A DNA stretch of 64,000 nt. Source: Bacteroidota bacterium (GTDB lineage: Bacteria; Bacteroidota; Bacteroidia; Chitinophagales; Saprospiraceae). Position numbers and translations under genes: made by a program. Below, in pieces: positions 27,133 to 36,917 of the stretch. Position 1 is the stretch's first letter, and each line of letters begins with the position of its first letter. Under the pieces are notes generated by a model. That model worked only from the letters and a program-made list of their open reading frames with translations. It was not told where the DNA came from and did no database searches. The stretch lies in NCBI GenBank assembly GCA_024642705.1, contig JAHEAQ010000008.1, positions 1-64,000 on the forward strand, given 5' to 3'.

Positions 27133-30100
27133 CTACCACCCAGGTATCAAATTTAATCCAAATGTTCCTTTACTTCCTTTAACAATTGGAACAGCATAAT
27201 ATGGTTCGACTACAATGTATCCAAATAAATTAACACGTAAAGAAACTCCTGCTGACATCAAAAGTGCAGGTTTCCTGAATTCAACCACATTTATTGGATT
27301 CCCATTGTTATCAATTCCTGAAACCACCATTTCTTCACCTTCTTTGAAATGCGAAAATTTATCGAATGCAACGCCTGCATCGTAAAATAAAGCTAAATCA
27401 CTGATTAGATATTTAGAGGCAATCAAAGATAATCTGCGAGGACCTGTAAAAGGTAATCGCACTTCTCCACTACCCATAAATACTTTTGTTCCCAAAACTT
27501 GCCCAAATCCCAAGTCATAACTTCTTAGCAAATCACTTGCACCCCCAAAAAGTGAACCAAATCCTCGTACAAATCCCATCTGACCAATATAAAAAGGATA
27601 AACACTATTGACATCTTTTTCAAATCTTGAATAAGCAAACCCTCTTACAGCAATACTTACAGGCTTTAACCATTTGTAATATCGCCCATCGGCTAAAAGA
27701 CTTGTATATTTATCTGTACCGTAATGTTGTTCAGCTCCAAGCCTAAATCGATATCCTTTGAGTGGGGAAGTAAGACCAAAACTAGAATTATCTCCCACTA
27801 AGGCAATATTTGTGCTTTGTTTCCATCCACGTATTAATCTAAAATATTGATCAAATTCAATAACATCACTTGTTGGAATTCGTTCTCTTTGCTGAAAAAC
27901 TTGTTGATAATATCCGCTAAACTGATTGTACTGCAGATAATTAGTATAAAGATCATTCCTAAAGCTTCGATACCCAATTTCAGCACCTGCCTCAAGTCTT
28001 AAGCTTTTGGAAAAAGGCAAATGAGCAAACACATTTACGCCTTCATCAAAAACACGCAAAAGATTTGTTAGCTGTTGGACATTGTAAAATAAACCATTGG
28101 GCGCCGGTTCGCCAGTGCTGTTTATAGCAAAGGTCTGGTATCCTGTTCTCAAAGGAATATGTGATAGTCCAACGCCCCAAGCAATTCTATTCTTTCTATT
28201 GATGTATGAGGCTTGACCTCCAGCATCATATATTTCACCATTAAGCGCCAATTGTGTGAAAATTTGGTTGTTCCCTAGTATATCTCCAAACAACATATCA
28301 ATTCCTCCCGCTAGTCCAGTATAATTTCCAAATGTTGAATTTCCTACAGCTACACCTGTACCTCCACCTAAATAATCTAATTTAAATTTAGGTTTGTATT
28401 TTATACTTTTGTATGATTTTAATTCTGAAACCTCTAGAGCCTTGTCCATTACCCTTAATTGTGAATTAATAAGGTCTCTTTTATTGGCATTAATTTTAGG
28501 TAATATACCTGCATCAAAATTCAATTCCTTTTTGTCAACAGATCTATTGAGGAGCTTTTCTCCTTGAACTTCAAAAATATTGTAAGTATGATTATTATAA
28601 TTGGTCATTAAAATTCTATCCCTCTTCCTGGAAACTGCAATTGCCGGAGAATATTCTGTTATTCCTGAAAGACCAATTATAAAATCTGTCATCTGCAAAA
28701 CTTCACCAGTACCAACAACATATTTATACATGTTTCTATATCCATCTCTATCTGAAAGAAATAAAATATTTCCTTCATGATCAAAATTTGGATTTAGGTT
28801 ATTGGCACCATGGAAAATATCTAAAATTTCAACTTCCCCGGTGGCTTCATCTCTTATCGCAATGTCAAATGTGTATTTTCCATTTGTAGTCCCATTTTTT
28901 ACAGAAAGTTCATCTGTTGAAAAGGCCATTTTTGTTCCCTCTTCATTGAAATTTGCTTGAATTTCACTGTAAATATTGTCTGTAAGCTTTGTTAATTTTT
29001 TCCTTTTAATGTCATAAGAGAACAAATCAGTCTGACCTTCATCTAAACCAGTAAGAATAATATCTTTCCCATTAGGGTGCCAACTTGGGTTAGTAAAAGC
29101 TGGAAGTTTGGGCAATTTTTCAGAATGCAATGTTTTTCCAGTTTCAGCTTCTTTTATGATTAATATATTATTGCCCTTACTAAAAGCAACATATGCAAAA
29201 TCTTTACTATCAGGAGACCATGTGCCTGCTGATTCAATAAAATTAATATCATCTATATGGCCTTCTTTAAGAGTTGATGTGATTCTCCGAATAATATCAC
29301 CGGTTTTTGCATCCGCAAGAAAAAGATCTGTAGAAAAGAGATCTTTTTCAGATAAAAAAATAACATATTTTCCATTTGGACTTAATGCTGGAGAAACATT
29401 CATCGTTCCACCATTTTTTTCAGAAACTACTTTGCTACCTTTAAAATCTTCTTTTTTATCTCTTACATAAGGTGCATAATGTTCTTTAATAGTCGTTTCC
29501 CAAAGAGTGTTTAGATTTTTAATTGATGTGCCTAAAATAGAATCCGAAGCAATTTCAAGCCCATACATCGCTGTATAGGTAAAAAGAGGTTCAATAATTT
29601 GATCGCCATATACACTGGAGAGAAACGACCAAAATGCTTGACCATATCTATAGGGAAAATATTTTGGATCATTTAATTTTTTTAACGACGGAATATCATC
29701 ATTTACAACTGCATCTCTTATCCACATTGAAGTGTATGTGTCAACTCTTCCTATAGACATATATTCCGCAAGTCCTTCCACCATCCATAATGGTAAGTTT
29801 TGCAAGTTTTCTATTGATGTATTGGCACCATTAATAATTTTATGATACTGGAAAGCATGGACTAATTCGTGCCCTAAAACATGATTGGTTTGTTGTGTAG
29901 TAAAGGTAAGCGGTAATACTACCCTGTTTTTTAACCCTTCAGTAACACCACCAGTTCCTATTCCAATGGATCCAGAAATTGCATTTGTTTGCTGAAAGTC
30001 AGCATGGTTGTTATAAAAAATAATAGGGTTCTTATTTTCAAAAGTATCTCTGAATATTCTGGAATGAAAAGCATACCACCCTTCAGATTGCAAAGCAAGT

Positions 30101-30273
30101 TGTTTAAGCAATTCCTGATTTTTCAAATAGGAGTATATATCAAAATGCTCCGTTTCTTTAACTTTGAAATCAAAAGTTCTATATCTAGCTTTATTTTGAC
30201 CAAAATATTGAGCATTTCCTGCTGTTACAATGGCTGCTATCAATGCGATAGACAATAATATTTGCTTTTTCAT
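27133..30273 (-). CDS. secreted gluzincin-like peptidase fused to a TolB-like propeller and BamA-like barrel
   Basis: From the ATG at 30273 the protein (1046 aa) has a signal peptide (MKKQILLSIALIAAIVTAGNAQ), then a peptidase MA-like domain with zinc motif HELVH at 135-139 and a third ligand in VEGLAEY near residue 166-170. Next is a TolB/PD40-type propeller (about 280-590: SPNGKYVIFLSEKD, WSPDSKDFAYVAF, WHPNGKDIIL), and a C-terminal outer-membrane barrel like bacterial surface antigen/BamA (about 690-1046; GMGFVRGF-type strand, GSGEVRLPF, LYFDAG-type strand). An upstream in-frame ATG at 30309 would add 12 residues without helping the signal. Such proteins are common in Bacteroidota but uncharacterised. 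A paralogue that has lost the zinc site is at 53348-56608. Confidence 0.85.
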   Translation of the reverse strand: MKKQILLSIALIAAIVTAGNAQYFGQNKARYRTFDFKVKETEHFDIYSYLKNQELLKQLALQSEGWYAFHSRIFRDTFENKNPIIFYNNHADFQQTNAISGSIGIGTGGVTEGLKNRVVLPLTFTTQQTNHVLGHELVHAFQYHKIINGANTSIENLQNLPLWMVEGLAEYMSIGRVDTYTSMWIRDAVVNDDIPSLKKLNDPKYFPYRYGQAFWSFLSSVYGDQIIEPLFTYTAMYGLEIASDSILGTSIKNLNTLWETTIKEHYAPYVRDKKEDFKGSKVVSEKNGGTMNVSPALSPNGKYVIFLSEKDLFSTDLFLADAKTGDIIRRITSTLKEGHIDDINFIESAGTWSPDSKDFAYVAFSKGNNILIIKEAETGKTLHSEKLPKLPAFTNPSWHPNGKDIILTGLDEGQTDLFSYDIKRKKLTKLTDNIYSEIQANFNEEGTKMAFSTDELSVKNGTTNGKYTFDIAIRDEATGEVEILDIFHGANNLNPNFDHEGNILFLSDRDGYRNMYKYVVGTGEVLQMTDFIIGLSGITEYSPAIAVSRKRDRILMTNYNNHTYNIFEVQGEKLLNRSVDKKELNFDAGILPKINANKRDLINSQLRVMDKALEVSELKSYKSIKYKPKFKLDYLGGGTGVAVGNSTFGNYTGLAGGIDMLFGDILGNNQIFTQLALNGEIYDAGGQASYINRKNRIAWGVGLSHIPLRTGYQTFAINSTGEPAPNGLFYNVQQLTNLLRVFDEGVNVFAHLPFSKSLRLEAGAEIGYRSFRNDLYTNYLQYNQFSGYYQQVFQQRERIPTSDVIEFDQYFRLIRGWKQSTNIALVGDNSSFGLTSPLKGYRFRLGAEQHYGTDKYTSLLADGRYYKWLKPVSIAVRGFAYSRFEKDVNSVYPFYIGQMGFVRGFGSLFGGASDLLRSYDLGFGQVLGTKVFMGSGEVRLPFTGPRRLSLIASKYLISDLALFYDAGVAFDKFSHFKEGEEMVVSGIDNNGNPINVVEFRKPALLMSAGVSLRVNLFGYIVVEPYYAVPIVKGSKGTFGLNLIPGW

Positions 30274-30614
30274 TTTACAATAATTTATAGTAGAACAAAC
30301 TTGAATCATAATATTTAAATCTACTCAATCAAAATAAGAACTTTAAAGAATTTTTCAGCAAAAAGGAGATTAGCTAATTAAGCTAATAATCCAATAGGAG
30401 GAATTCGTTTTGAGTTGTCATTTCATTGATAATAATTCATACTTTACAACCAGAAAAGTCTAATAAATAATCCTTTGACTAGTTATATTATTGGAATAAC
30501 AGATTTGACTTCAAATAGATTTTATAAATAATATTTTTTTGAGCAGGCTTTTATGGAATTAAGAATTGTTTAACAAAAATTAATGCTTTTTTAACCAAAA
30601 ATGAAAAAAGATGG
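30274..30614. other. AT-rich intergenic region with one inverted repeat
   Basis: No gene is visible. ATTAGCT and AGCTAAT form a seven-base inverted repeat with a five-base gap at 30370-30388, about 100 bases upstream of the peptidase gene on the minus strand. It could be an operator or a chance feature. I found no clear terminator for the YdjC-type gene and no exact TAnnTTTG box on the minus strand. Confidence 0.3.
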
Positions 30615-31538
30615 TTACTTGTATAGCGCTTTTTGGATTTCTTTCCAGGTAACTAGTTTAATATTATTCTTTTCAATTAATGATTTTAAATGCGGGCTAA
30701 TTATGTAATTGTAATCATTTTGACGCCATGCAGATCCATATTCCGGATGTTCAATACATGTTGCTTGCAATTCATCATTGTCATAACCCAAATGAACGAT
30801 TAGCTCGTTAAGACCAGGAGATAAATTATTCAAAATTGAATCATAATAGTCAAATACTTCTTTCTCACCCAAAATTTCATTGTTCATGTAAACCATATCC
30901 GTTATGATGGTTTGATCGGTAATCTCTTCTTTAAGATTTGGAAATACTAAAAATATTTGCGAAGGAAGAAACACTGGAATTTTGTATTCATTGCCCAATT
31001 TCATATAAAGAGAAATAAATTCTTCTTTATTAAATATTGTTCCCATATGTGAATCAAGATGAGTTGGTTTAATTCCAGATTTCAGTGCCTTGTCTATTTG
31101 AGCTCTTAATTCTATTTCAACTTCAGAAGCTGTTGCATTTTTGATAACAGAATTAACGTCACTATAAAAAATGCCGTCTTTGTTGTAAAGTCCATTTGTA
31201 TTTATTTTGTCAGCGAGGCCTCCCCATTTTAACATTTTCCATTCAGCAGTTAAAGTTAAATGTAATCCAAGATCATATTGGGGGTAATCCAAAGAAAACA
31301 ATTTAACTTCTTCAAACCAAGGACATGGCATCATTATACTACCAGAGTTCAACAATCCATTTTGAAAACCAGAAAAAGTAGCAACATTTACAGAATGCGT
31401 TACCCCAAGATCGTCGCCATGAAGTATTAGCAATTTATCTGTTGGAGCATATCCCAGTTTTTCAAGTGAACTTGTTATTTGTCCATTTAGTGAAATCAAA
31501 GCTATTAAGCTGAATAAGAGAAAAAGTTTATACTTCAT
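30615..31538 (-). CDS. YdjC/ChbG-type carbohydrate deacetylase-like protein, secreted
   Basis: The 307-residue product has a signal peptide (MKYKLFLLFSLIALISLNGQ) and the YdjC/ChbG fold (PF04794). LLILHGDDLGVTHSVN supplies the metal Asp and His residues, GSIMMPCPWF and YDLGLHLTLTAEW follow, and IKPTHLDSHMGT holds the second His pair. ChbG-type enzymes remove acetyl groups from chitooligosaccharides; this export signal suggests a periplasmic role on sugars released there, but the substrate is not determined by sequence. It is divergent from the GH3 gene and upstream of the gluzincin-like gene on the same strand, with a 340-base gap, so probably a separate unit. Confidence 0.85.
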   Translation of the reverse strand: MKYKLFLLFSLIALISLNGQITSSLEKLGYAPTDKLLILHGDDLGVTHSVNVATFSGFQNGLLNSGSIMMPCPWFEEVKLFSLDYPQYDLGLHLTLTAEWKMLKWGGLADKINTNGLYNKDGIFYSDVNSVIKNATASEVEIELRAQIDKALKSGIKPTHLDSHMGTIFNKEEFISLYMKLGNEYKIPVFLPSQIFLVFPNLKEEITDQTIITDMVYMNNEILGEKEVFDYYDSILNNLSPGLNELIVHLGYDNDELQATCIEHPEYGSAWRQNDYNYIISPHLKSLIEKNNIKLVTWKEIQKALYK

Positions 31539-31625
31539 TGTAAATATTTTAATGAATTTAATAAAAAGTATATTCTTTTACCACTCATTTTTACAAAGCT
31601 TACTTCTGTTAAGACAAAACATAAC

Positions 31626-31633
31626 TATATTTG
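31626..31633 (+). promoter_or_regulatory. -7 promoter box upstream of the GH3 gene
   Basis: TATATTTG matches TAnnTTTG exactly and lies 25 bases before the ATG at 31659, giving a short leader. No clean TTG is found 19-21 bases upstream, so the -33 element is uncertain. Confidence 0.45.
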
Positions 31634-31658
31634 ATAGTAATAATAACGAAAATTTTTA

Positions 31659-33182
31659 ATGTCAGTATTCAATAAACTAATAAGTACTTATTTAGAGCGG
31701 CGATATCAAAGCGTTCAGCGGTTTATGTTACATCCCCATAAAATACAGGAACGAACTTTCAATTATTTAATTGGAAAAGCAGCAAATACAGAATGGGGCA
31801 AAAAGTACGAATACAATAATATCGATTCTCATAAAGCATTTATGGAACAAGTCCCTTTAAATGAATATGAGGATTTAGAGCCTTATATCAAACGCATGAT
31901 GGATGGTTCTTTTAATATTTTGTGGCCAGGTTTTGTGAATTGGTATGCAAAATCTTCTGGTACTACTTCAAGCAAAAGTAAATTTATTCCAGTTCCCAAA
32001 GAAAACTTAAGAGGTTGTCATATCAAAGGAAGTTGGGATGTGGTAACACTATTGTATAAAGGTCGTCATGATGCAAGGGTATTTGAAAGAAAAAATCTAG
32101 TAATGGGAGGGAGTTTGAGTAATTATGAAACCAATCCGATGACTACTTTTGGCGATATTTCAGCAATAATGCTTTATAACATGCCCTTTGTTGGTCGACC
32201 GTTTTATACCCCAGATTTTCGAACAGCATTAATGCCTAATTGGGATGATAAGCTGGAGAGAATGGTTGATATTTGTTCAAAAGAACAAGTTACAATGTTT
32301 GGAGGTGTCCCTTCATGGACTATTGTTTTATTTAGAAAAATACTCGAAGCAACCGGCAAATCAAACATGCTAGAAGTTTGGCCAGAGGTTCAAGTATATG
32401 TTCACGGAGGAGTTGGATTTGATCCTTATCGATCACAATTCAAAGAATTTATTCCTTCTGATTCTTTCACTTATATGGAAGTTTACAATGCCTCTGAAGG
32501 ATATTTTGCTATTCAAGATGATTTATTGTCTAATGATTTGCTACTATTACTTGATAACAACATATTTTACGAATTTCTTCCAATGAGCGAATTCGGATCA
32601 AAAGATCCTATTGTTTTGGGGCTTAAGGATGTCGAAATTGATCAAAATTATGCAATGGTAATAAGCACAAATGCTGGATTGTGGCGATATATGACAGGAG
32701 ATACCATTAAGTTTACAAGCTTGAGCCCTTTCAAAATAAAAATTACTGGAAGGACCAAACATTTTATTAATGCATTTGGAGAAGAGGTTATGGTTAGCAA
32801 TACAGACAAAGCTTTGGCTAAAACTTGTGAAGAATTTAAAGTTAAGGCTAAAGATTATACTGTTGCTCCAGTATATTTTTCAGCAGGATCGAAAGGGCGG
32901 CATCAATGGTTAATTGAATTTGAAGAGCCTCCTAAAAATATTGAGGAGTTTCAGAAAAAATTAGATAGTAATTTACAAGCTGTAAACTCCGACTATGAAG
33001 CTAAAAGGTTTAAAGATATGGCTCTAGAAAATTTGTCAATTGATGTTCTTCCTATCCATTCATTCTACAAATGGATGGAGCACCGGGGGAAAATAGGAGG
33101 CCAAAATAAAGTACCTAGACTGTCGAATGATCGAAAGTATATTGATGAAATTCTAAGTTTTATAAAACTAAAAAATGATTGA
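31659..33182 (+). CDS. GH3-family acyl-adenylating protein
   Basis: GH3 proteins belong to the ANL (firefly luciferase-like) group and join carboxylic acids to amino acids through an acyl-adenylate; the plant members conjugate auxin and jasmonate. The 507-residue bacterial homologue begins with LERRYQSVQRFMLHPHKIQERTF and has the nucleotide-binding WYAKSSGTTSSKSKFIP (P-loop-like, about residues 97-113). It continues with EVYNASEGYFAIQ (about 270) and the C-terminal hinge ITGRTKHFINAFGEEV. Length and motif order are normal. Bacterial substrates are unknown. It overlaps the next small gene by eight bases. Confidence 0.9.
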   Translation: MSVFNKLISTYLERRYQSVQRFMLHPHKIQERTFNYLIGKAANTEWGKKYEYNNIDSHKAFMEQVPLNEYEDLEPYIKRMMDGSFNILWPGFVNWYAKSSGTTSSKSKFIPVPKENLRGCHIKGSWDVVTLLYKGRHDARVFERKNLVMGGSLSNYETNPMTTFGDISAIMLYNMPFVGRPFYTPDFRTALMPNWDDKLERMVDICSKEQVTMFGGVPSWTIVLFRKILEATGKSNMLEVWPEVQVYVHGGVGFDPYRSQFKEFIPSDSFTYMEVYNASEGYFAIQDDLLSNDLLLLLDNNIFYEFLPMSEFGSKDPIVLGLKDVEIDQNYAMVISTNAGLWRYMTGDTIKFTSLSPFKIKITGRTKHFINAFGEEVMVSNTDKALAKTCEEFKVKAKDYTVAPVYFSAGSKGRHQWLIEFEEPPKNIEEFQKKLDSNLQAVNSDYEAKRFKDMALENLSIDVLPIHSFYKWMEHRGKIGGQNKVPRLSNDRKYIDEILSFIKLKND

Positions 33183-33513
33183 CGATCAATTAAATAAGAA
33201 TTCATTCCTAACCATAAAAGAGGCTTTAGAAATCGACATCAATCAAGAAATTAATCTAAATGAAGAAGATATGATTCTTGAAATTGAACGAAGAGTTGCT
33301 GAAATGATAGAAAAAGATATGCCTTTGTTATTAAGCTATCTCTATAGATTAGATATTTCTGAAAGTAAAATAAATGCTTGTCTGAACCCTGCATCTCCTT
33401 TTCACCCCTACTCTTGTCTTGCAACCCTCATTTGGGAAAGACAAAAACAAAGAATAACTACTAAATTATATTATAAAAACAAGGATACTACAGAGGATGG
33501 ATGGGAATGGTAA
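33175..33513 (+). CDS. conserved small unknown protein next to GH3
   Basis: This 112-residue protein overlaps the GH3 stop by eight bases and is probably translated from the same message. It is acidic in the first half (EALEIDINQEINLNEEDMILEIERRVAEMIEKDMPLLLSYLYRLDISESKINACL), predicted helical, followed by a short NPASPFHPYSCLATLIWERQKQRITTKLYYKN segment and an acidic tail ending DGWEW. No signal peptide or known motif is visible. The helical segment with LLSYLYRLDI and the WERQ region gives a distinctive pattern, likely a conserved Bacteroidota family. I cannot assign a function. Confidence 0.65.
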   Translation: MIDDQLNKNSFLTIKEALEIDINQEINLNEEDMILEIERRVAEMIEKDMPLLLSYLYRLDISESKINACLNPASPFHPYSCLATLIWERQKQRITTKLYYKNKDTTEDGWEW

Positions 33514-33607
33514 TAATATTGTATAATTTAAATATTCTCTTTTTATTTGTCATTCCTCTAGTTTGCAACTTTAACAATAAATAACATAAACTTCGTAATT
33601 TTATCCT

Positions 33608-34333
33608 ATGTTAATTAAATCAAAGGGCATCATTTTGAGAAGTATCAAATATGGCGAAACAAGTCTTATTCTTGATATTTATACAGAAAATTATGGCCTA
33701 AATAGTTATGTTATTGGTGGTGTTAGAAATAAAAAATCAAAAACAAATATTGGTGGTTTGCAGTTGATGTCTCTTGTGGAAATAATTGCTTATCATAAAA
33801 ATATAAAAACCTTATTTCGAATTAAAGAAATAAATTCTGCCCATTTGTACAAACGCATTCCTTTTGAAATTTTGAGATCTTCAGTTGGTATGTTTATGAT
33901 AGAAATACTCAAACACACGCTCAAAGAGAATGAAGAGAACCCTGATTTGTTTCAATTTATTTTCAGTTGGTTTAAATATTTAGATGAAACCGAAAATTCT
34001 ATTTCTAATTTGCATTTACTTTTCATGCTGGAACTTGCTGAGCAAATTGGAATTCAACCAAGAGATAATTTCAGTCTTAATAACCCATATTTTGATTTAA
34101 TGGAAGGACAATTTATCAATTCTTGTCCTAATCATCAATACTATCTTGATGCTCTACCTTCTGAATTGTTATATGATTTTATGATGCAAGAAAAAGAATA
34201 TGTCCATGAAATAAAATGTAGTAATACACAACGACGTTTTTTGCTTGACAAGTTGATCCAATTCTATAAATTACACATTGATAATATCAAAGAATTACAC
34301 ACATTTCAAATATTAAATGAAATTTTAGCTTAA
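33608..34333 (+). CDS. recO: DNA repair protein RecO
   Basis: RecO, with RecF and RecR, loads RecA onto SSB-coated DNA in gap repair. The 241-residue product starts with the RecO OB-fold signature KSKGIILRSIKYGETSLILDIYTENYGLNSYVIGGVRNKKSKTN, followed by a helical region with LRSSVGMFMIEILKHTLKENEENPDLFQF and LLFMLELAEQIGIQPRDN. The zinc-binding cysteines of some RecO proteins are absent: only SCPNHQ keeps one Cys. It ends three bases before the E1 dehydrogenase gene, suggesting co-transcription. Confidence 0.92.
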   Translation: MLIKSKGIILRSIKYGETSLILDIYTENYGLNSYVIGGVRNKKSKTNIGGLQLMSLVEIIAYHKNIKTLFRIKEINSAHLYKRIPFEILRSSVGMFMIEILKHTLKENEENPDLFQFIFSWFKYLDETENSISNLHLLFMLELAEQIGIQPRDNFSLNNPYFDLMEGQFINSCPNHQYYLDALPSELLYDFMMQEKEYVHEIKCSNTQRRFLLDKLIQFYKLHIDNIKELHTFQILNEILA

Positions 34334-34336
34334 AAT

Positions 34337-36328
34337 ATGGCAATAAGTAATAGTCCTGTAATTGGATTTAACAATGAAAAACATAAGAAAAAACTTATGT
34401 TCAAGCTTTATAAAGAAATGCTTAAAGCTCGCTTAATAGAAGAGAAAATGCTTAATCTTCTAAGACAAGGAAAAATATCAAAATGGTTTTCAGGAATTGG
34501 CCAAGAAGCGATTGCAATAGGATGCACCCTTGCGCTTGAAAAAGATGAATATATATTTCCTATGCATAGAAACCTTGGAGTGTTTACTAGTCGGAAAATT
34601 CCCTTAAGCAAACTTTTTGCTCAATGGCAAGGCAAAGTGGAAGGATTTACAAAAGGCAGGGATCGGTCATTCCATTTTGGGACACAAGATTATCATATTG
34701 TTGGTATGATTTCACACCTTGGACCTCAGCTTTCTCTTGCTGCTGGCGTTGGTTTGGCACATAAGTTGAAAAAAGAAGCAAAAGTAAGTCTTGCATTTAC
34801 GGGTGAAGGAGGTACAAGCGAGGGTGAATTTCATGAGGCACTTAATTTGGCCGCAGTTTGGAAACTTCCTGTAATCTTTATTATTGAAAATAATGGTTAT
34901 GGCCTTTCAACAACAATTTCAGAGCAATATGCTTGTGAAAAACTATCTGATAGAGCTGTTGGTTATGGTATGGAAGGAATAACTATTGATGGTAATAACA
35001 TACTTGAAGTGTATGAAACTGTTTCAAATATTGCAGAAGATTTAAGACAAAACCCTAGACCCTTTTTAATAGAATGTATGACATTCAGAAGAAGAGGACA
35101 TGAAGAAGCATCCGGCACAAAATATGTTCCAGATGAATTAATGGCAGAATGGGAATTAAAAGATCCAATCCTTAATTATGAGCTTTTTCTTTTAGAAAAA
35201 GGTATTGTTGATAAGGAATCTATCTTAGATATTAAATCCAAGTTGAAAAAAGAAATAAACAGCGAACTTGCATTGACAGATCATTATACAGACCCTGAAG
35301 GATCCGACGAAATTCAAGATGTCTTTAAAAATGCTGTGGTTTTAGAACTTTCTCAAGAAGGAGAAACCAAGGAATTAAGATATGTTGATGCCATTTCAGA
35401 AGGATTAGATCAATCTCTAAAAATATTTGACGATCTAATAATCATGGGGCAAGATATTGCAGAATATGGTGGCGTTTTTAAAATTACAGATGGTTTTGCA
35501 ACAAAATATGGTAAAGATCGGATTAGAAACACTCCTATTTGCGAAAGTGGCGTACTCGGTATTGCTGTTGGATTAAGCATTAAAGGTATTAAGTCTGTTG
35601 TGGAAATGCAATTTGCTGACTTTGTAACTTGTGGTTTCAACCAAATCGTGAATAATATGGCGAAACTTCATTATAGATGGGGGCAAAATGTAGATGTTGT
35701 GGTTAGAATGCCAACGGGAGGAACTGTTGGAGCTGGGCCATTTCATTCACAAAGTACAGAAACATGGTTTACACACACACCAGGTTTAAAAGTTGTATAT
35801 CCTTCTAACCCAATTGATGCTAAAGGGCTATTAATTAGTTCAATTATTGACCCTAATCCCGTTTTATTTTTTGAACATAAAGCTTTATACCGCTCAATAA
35901 GTGCCCAAGTTCCTGAAGAAATGTACTCTATTGAAATTGGAAAGGCAAAAATTGTCCAGCAGGGCACTAAATGTTCTATAATTACCTATGGAATGGGTGT
36001 TCATTGGGCAATTGAAGTTTTGAATGATTTGGGAATTGATGGCGAAGTCTTAGATTTGAGAACTTTAAGCCCTTTGGATTATGAAAGTATAGACAAAACG
36101 GTTATAAAAACAAATCGCGTTATTTTATTGCACGAAGATTCCATGTTTGGAGGCCTTGGGGGTGAACTTTCAGCATACATTGCAGAACATCTTTTTGAAC
36201 ATCTAGATGCCCCGTTAATTCGTTGTGCTAGTATTGACACGCCTATACCTTTTGCCAAAGTATTAGAGTTAAATTATCTTCCAAAAGAAAGATTGCGCCA
36301 ACAAATCATTAAACTCATAGAATATTAA
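34337..36328 (+). CDS. fused E1 alpha/beta subunits of a 2-oxoacid (branched-chain) dehydrogenase
   Basis: The 663-residue protein joins both E1 halves. The alpha half (about 1-300) has the thiamine diphosphate motif in AFTGEGGTSEGEFHEALNLAAVWKLPVIFIIENNGYGLST, the FLIECMTFRRRGHEEASG segment and the usual GQEAIAIG entry. The beta half (about 335-663) has LRYVDAISEGLDQSL, IMGQDIAEYGGVFKIT, VEMQFADFVTCGFNQIVNN and a C-terminal domain with DLRTLSPLDYESI and LHEDSMFGGLGGELSA. The fusion form is typical of Bacteroidota 2-oxoisovalerate dehydrogenase E1. It acts with E2 and E3 not encoded here. The substrate (branched-chain 2-oxoacid) is inferred from family, not proven. Confidence 0.9.
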   Translation: MAISNSPVIGFNNEKHKKKLMFKLYKEMLKARLIEEKMLNLLRQGKISKWFSGIGQEAIAIGCTLALEKDEYIFPMHRNLGVFTSRKIPLSKLFAQWQGKVEGFTKGRDRSFHFGTQDYHIVGMISHLGPQLSLAAGVGLAHKLKKEAKVSLAFTGEGGTSEGEFHEALNLAAVWKLPVIFIIENNGYGLSTTISEQYACEKLSDRAVGYGMEGITIDGNNILEVYETVSNIAEDLRQNPRPFLIECMTFRRRGHEEASGTKYVPDELMAEWELKDPILNYELFLLEKGIVDKESILDIKSKLKKEINSELALTDHYTDPEGSDEIQDVFKNAVVLELSQEGETKELRYVDAISEGLDQSLKIFDDLIIMGQDIAEYGGVFKITDGFATKYGKDRIRNTPICESGVLGIAVGLSIKGIKSVVEMQFADFVTCGFNQIVNNMAKLHYRWGQNVDVVVRMPTGGTVGAGPFHSQSTETWFTHTPGLKVVYPSNPIDAKGLLISSIIDPNPVLFFEHKALYRSISAQVPEEMYSIEIGKAKIVQQGTKCSIITYGMGVHWAIEVLNDLGIDGEVLDLRTLSPLDYESIDKTVIKTNRVILLHEDSMFGGLGGELSAYIAEHLFEHLDAPLIRCASIDTPIPFAKVLELNYLPKERLRQQIIKLIEY

Positions 36329-36358
36329 TTAATTTCGCATCAGATTATAAAAAAGGAA

Positions 36359-36766
36359 ATGAATTTAGAAAAATATATTGCAGTTAGCGGTTTGCCCGGA
36401 ATATATGAATTGATAACTACGCGAAACAACGGACTTGTTGTAGCTGATATGGATTCGGGTAAAACGAGGTTTTGTACTATGCGAAAACATCAATTTACAC
36501 CGCTTGGATCTGTTGCCATCTATACGTATGGAGATGCTGTTGAAATTGTTAAAATTTTCCAAAAGATGGAAGAAGAAAGCGTTAATTATCCGATAGTCGC
36601 ATCCAATGCTTCATCCCAAATACTTTTTGAATATTTCACCAAAATATTGCCTGATTTCGATAGAGATAAAGTTTTTGTTTCTGATATAAAAAAAGTATTG
36701 AAATGGTACCAATTCTTAAAAGAAAGAAATAAACTTGATTTTTCTGCTTCTTCTGAAGAGGAATAA
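36359..36766 (+). CDS. DUF5606-type protein
   Basis: The 135-residue product matches the DUF5606 family: it begins MNLEKYIAVSGLPGIYELITTRNNGLVVADMDSGKTRFCTMRKHQFTPLGSVAIYTYGDAVEIVKIFQKM and continues with a helical part ending DKVFVSDIKKVLKWYQFLKER and an acidic tail SASSEEE. The first 50 residues form a small beta barrel with a conserved GLPGI(Y/F) motif. It is cytoplasmic and of unknown function; it is widely kept in Bacteroidota. It follows the E1 gene by 30 bases and may be co-transcribed with it. Confidence 0.82.
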   Translation: MNLEKYIAVSGLPGIYELITTRNNGLVVADMDSGKTRFCTMRKHQFTPLGSVAIYTYGDAVEIVKIFQKMEEESVNYPIVASNASSQILFEYFTKILPDFDRDKVFVSDIKKVLKWYQFLKERNKLDFSASSEEE

Positions 36767-36917
36767 ATGAAGATTGATTTTTTAAGAATTACAAATCTTT
36801 TTTTAGATAGCATATTTGGGGTAAATAATATGGTTGCTTATTTCTGTTTTAATTTATGATTTCTTGGAAATGCTACCTGTCTAGCTTATTTTTAAGATTT
36901 TTGAATCAATTTTGCAA

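Noticed and set aside
36770-36803. Weak hairpin with U-run after the DUF5606 gene
   Set aside because: Only a six-base A/T-rich stem with a long loop; not convincing as a terminator.
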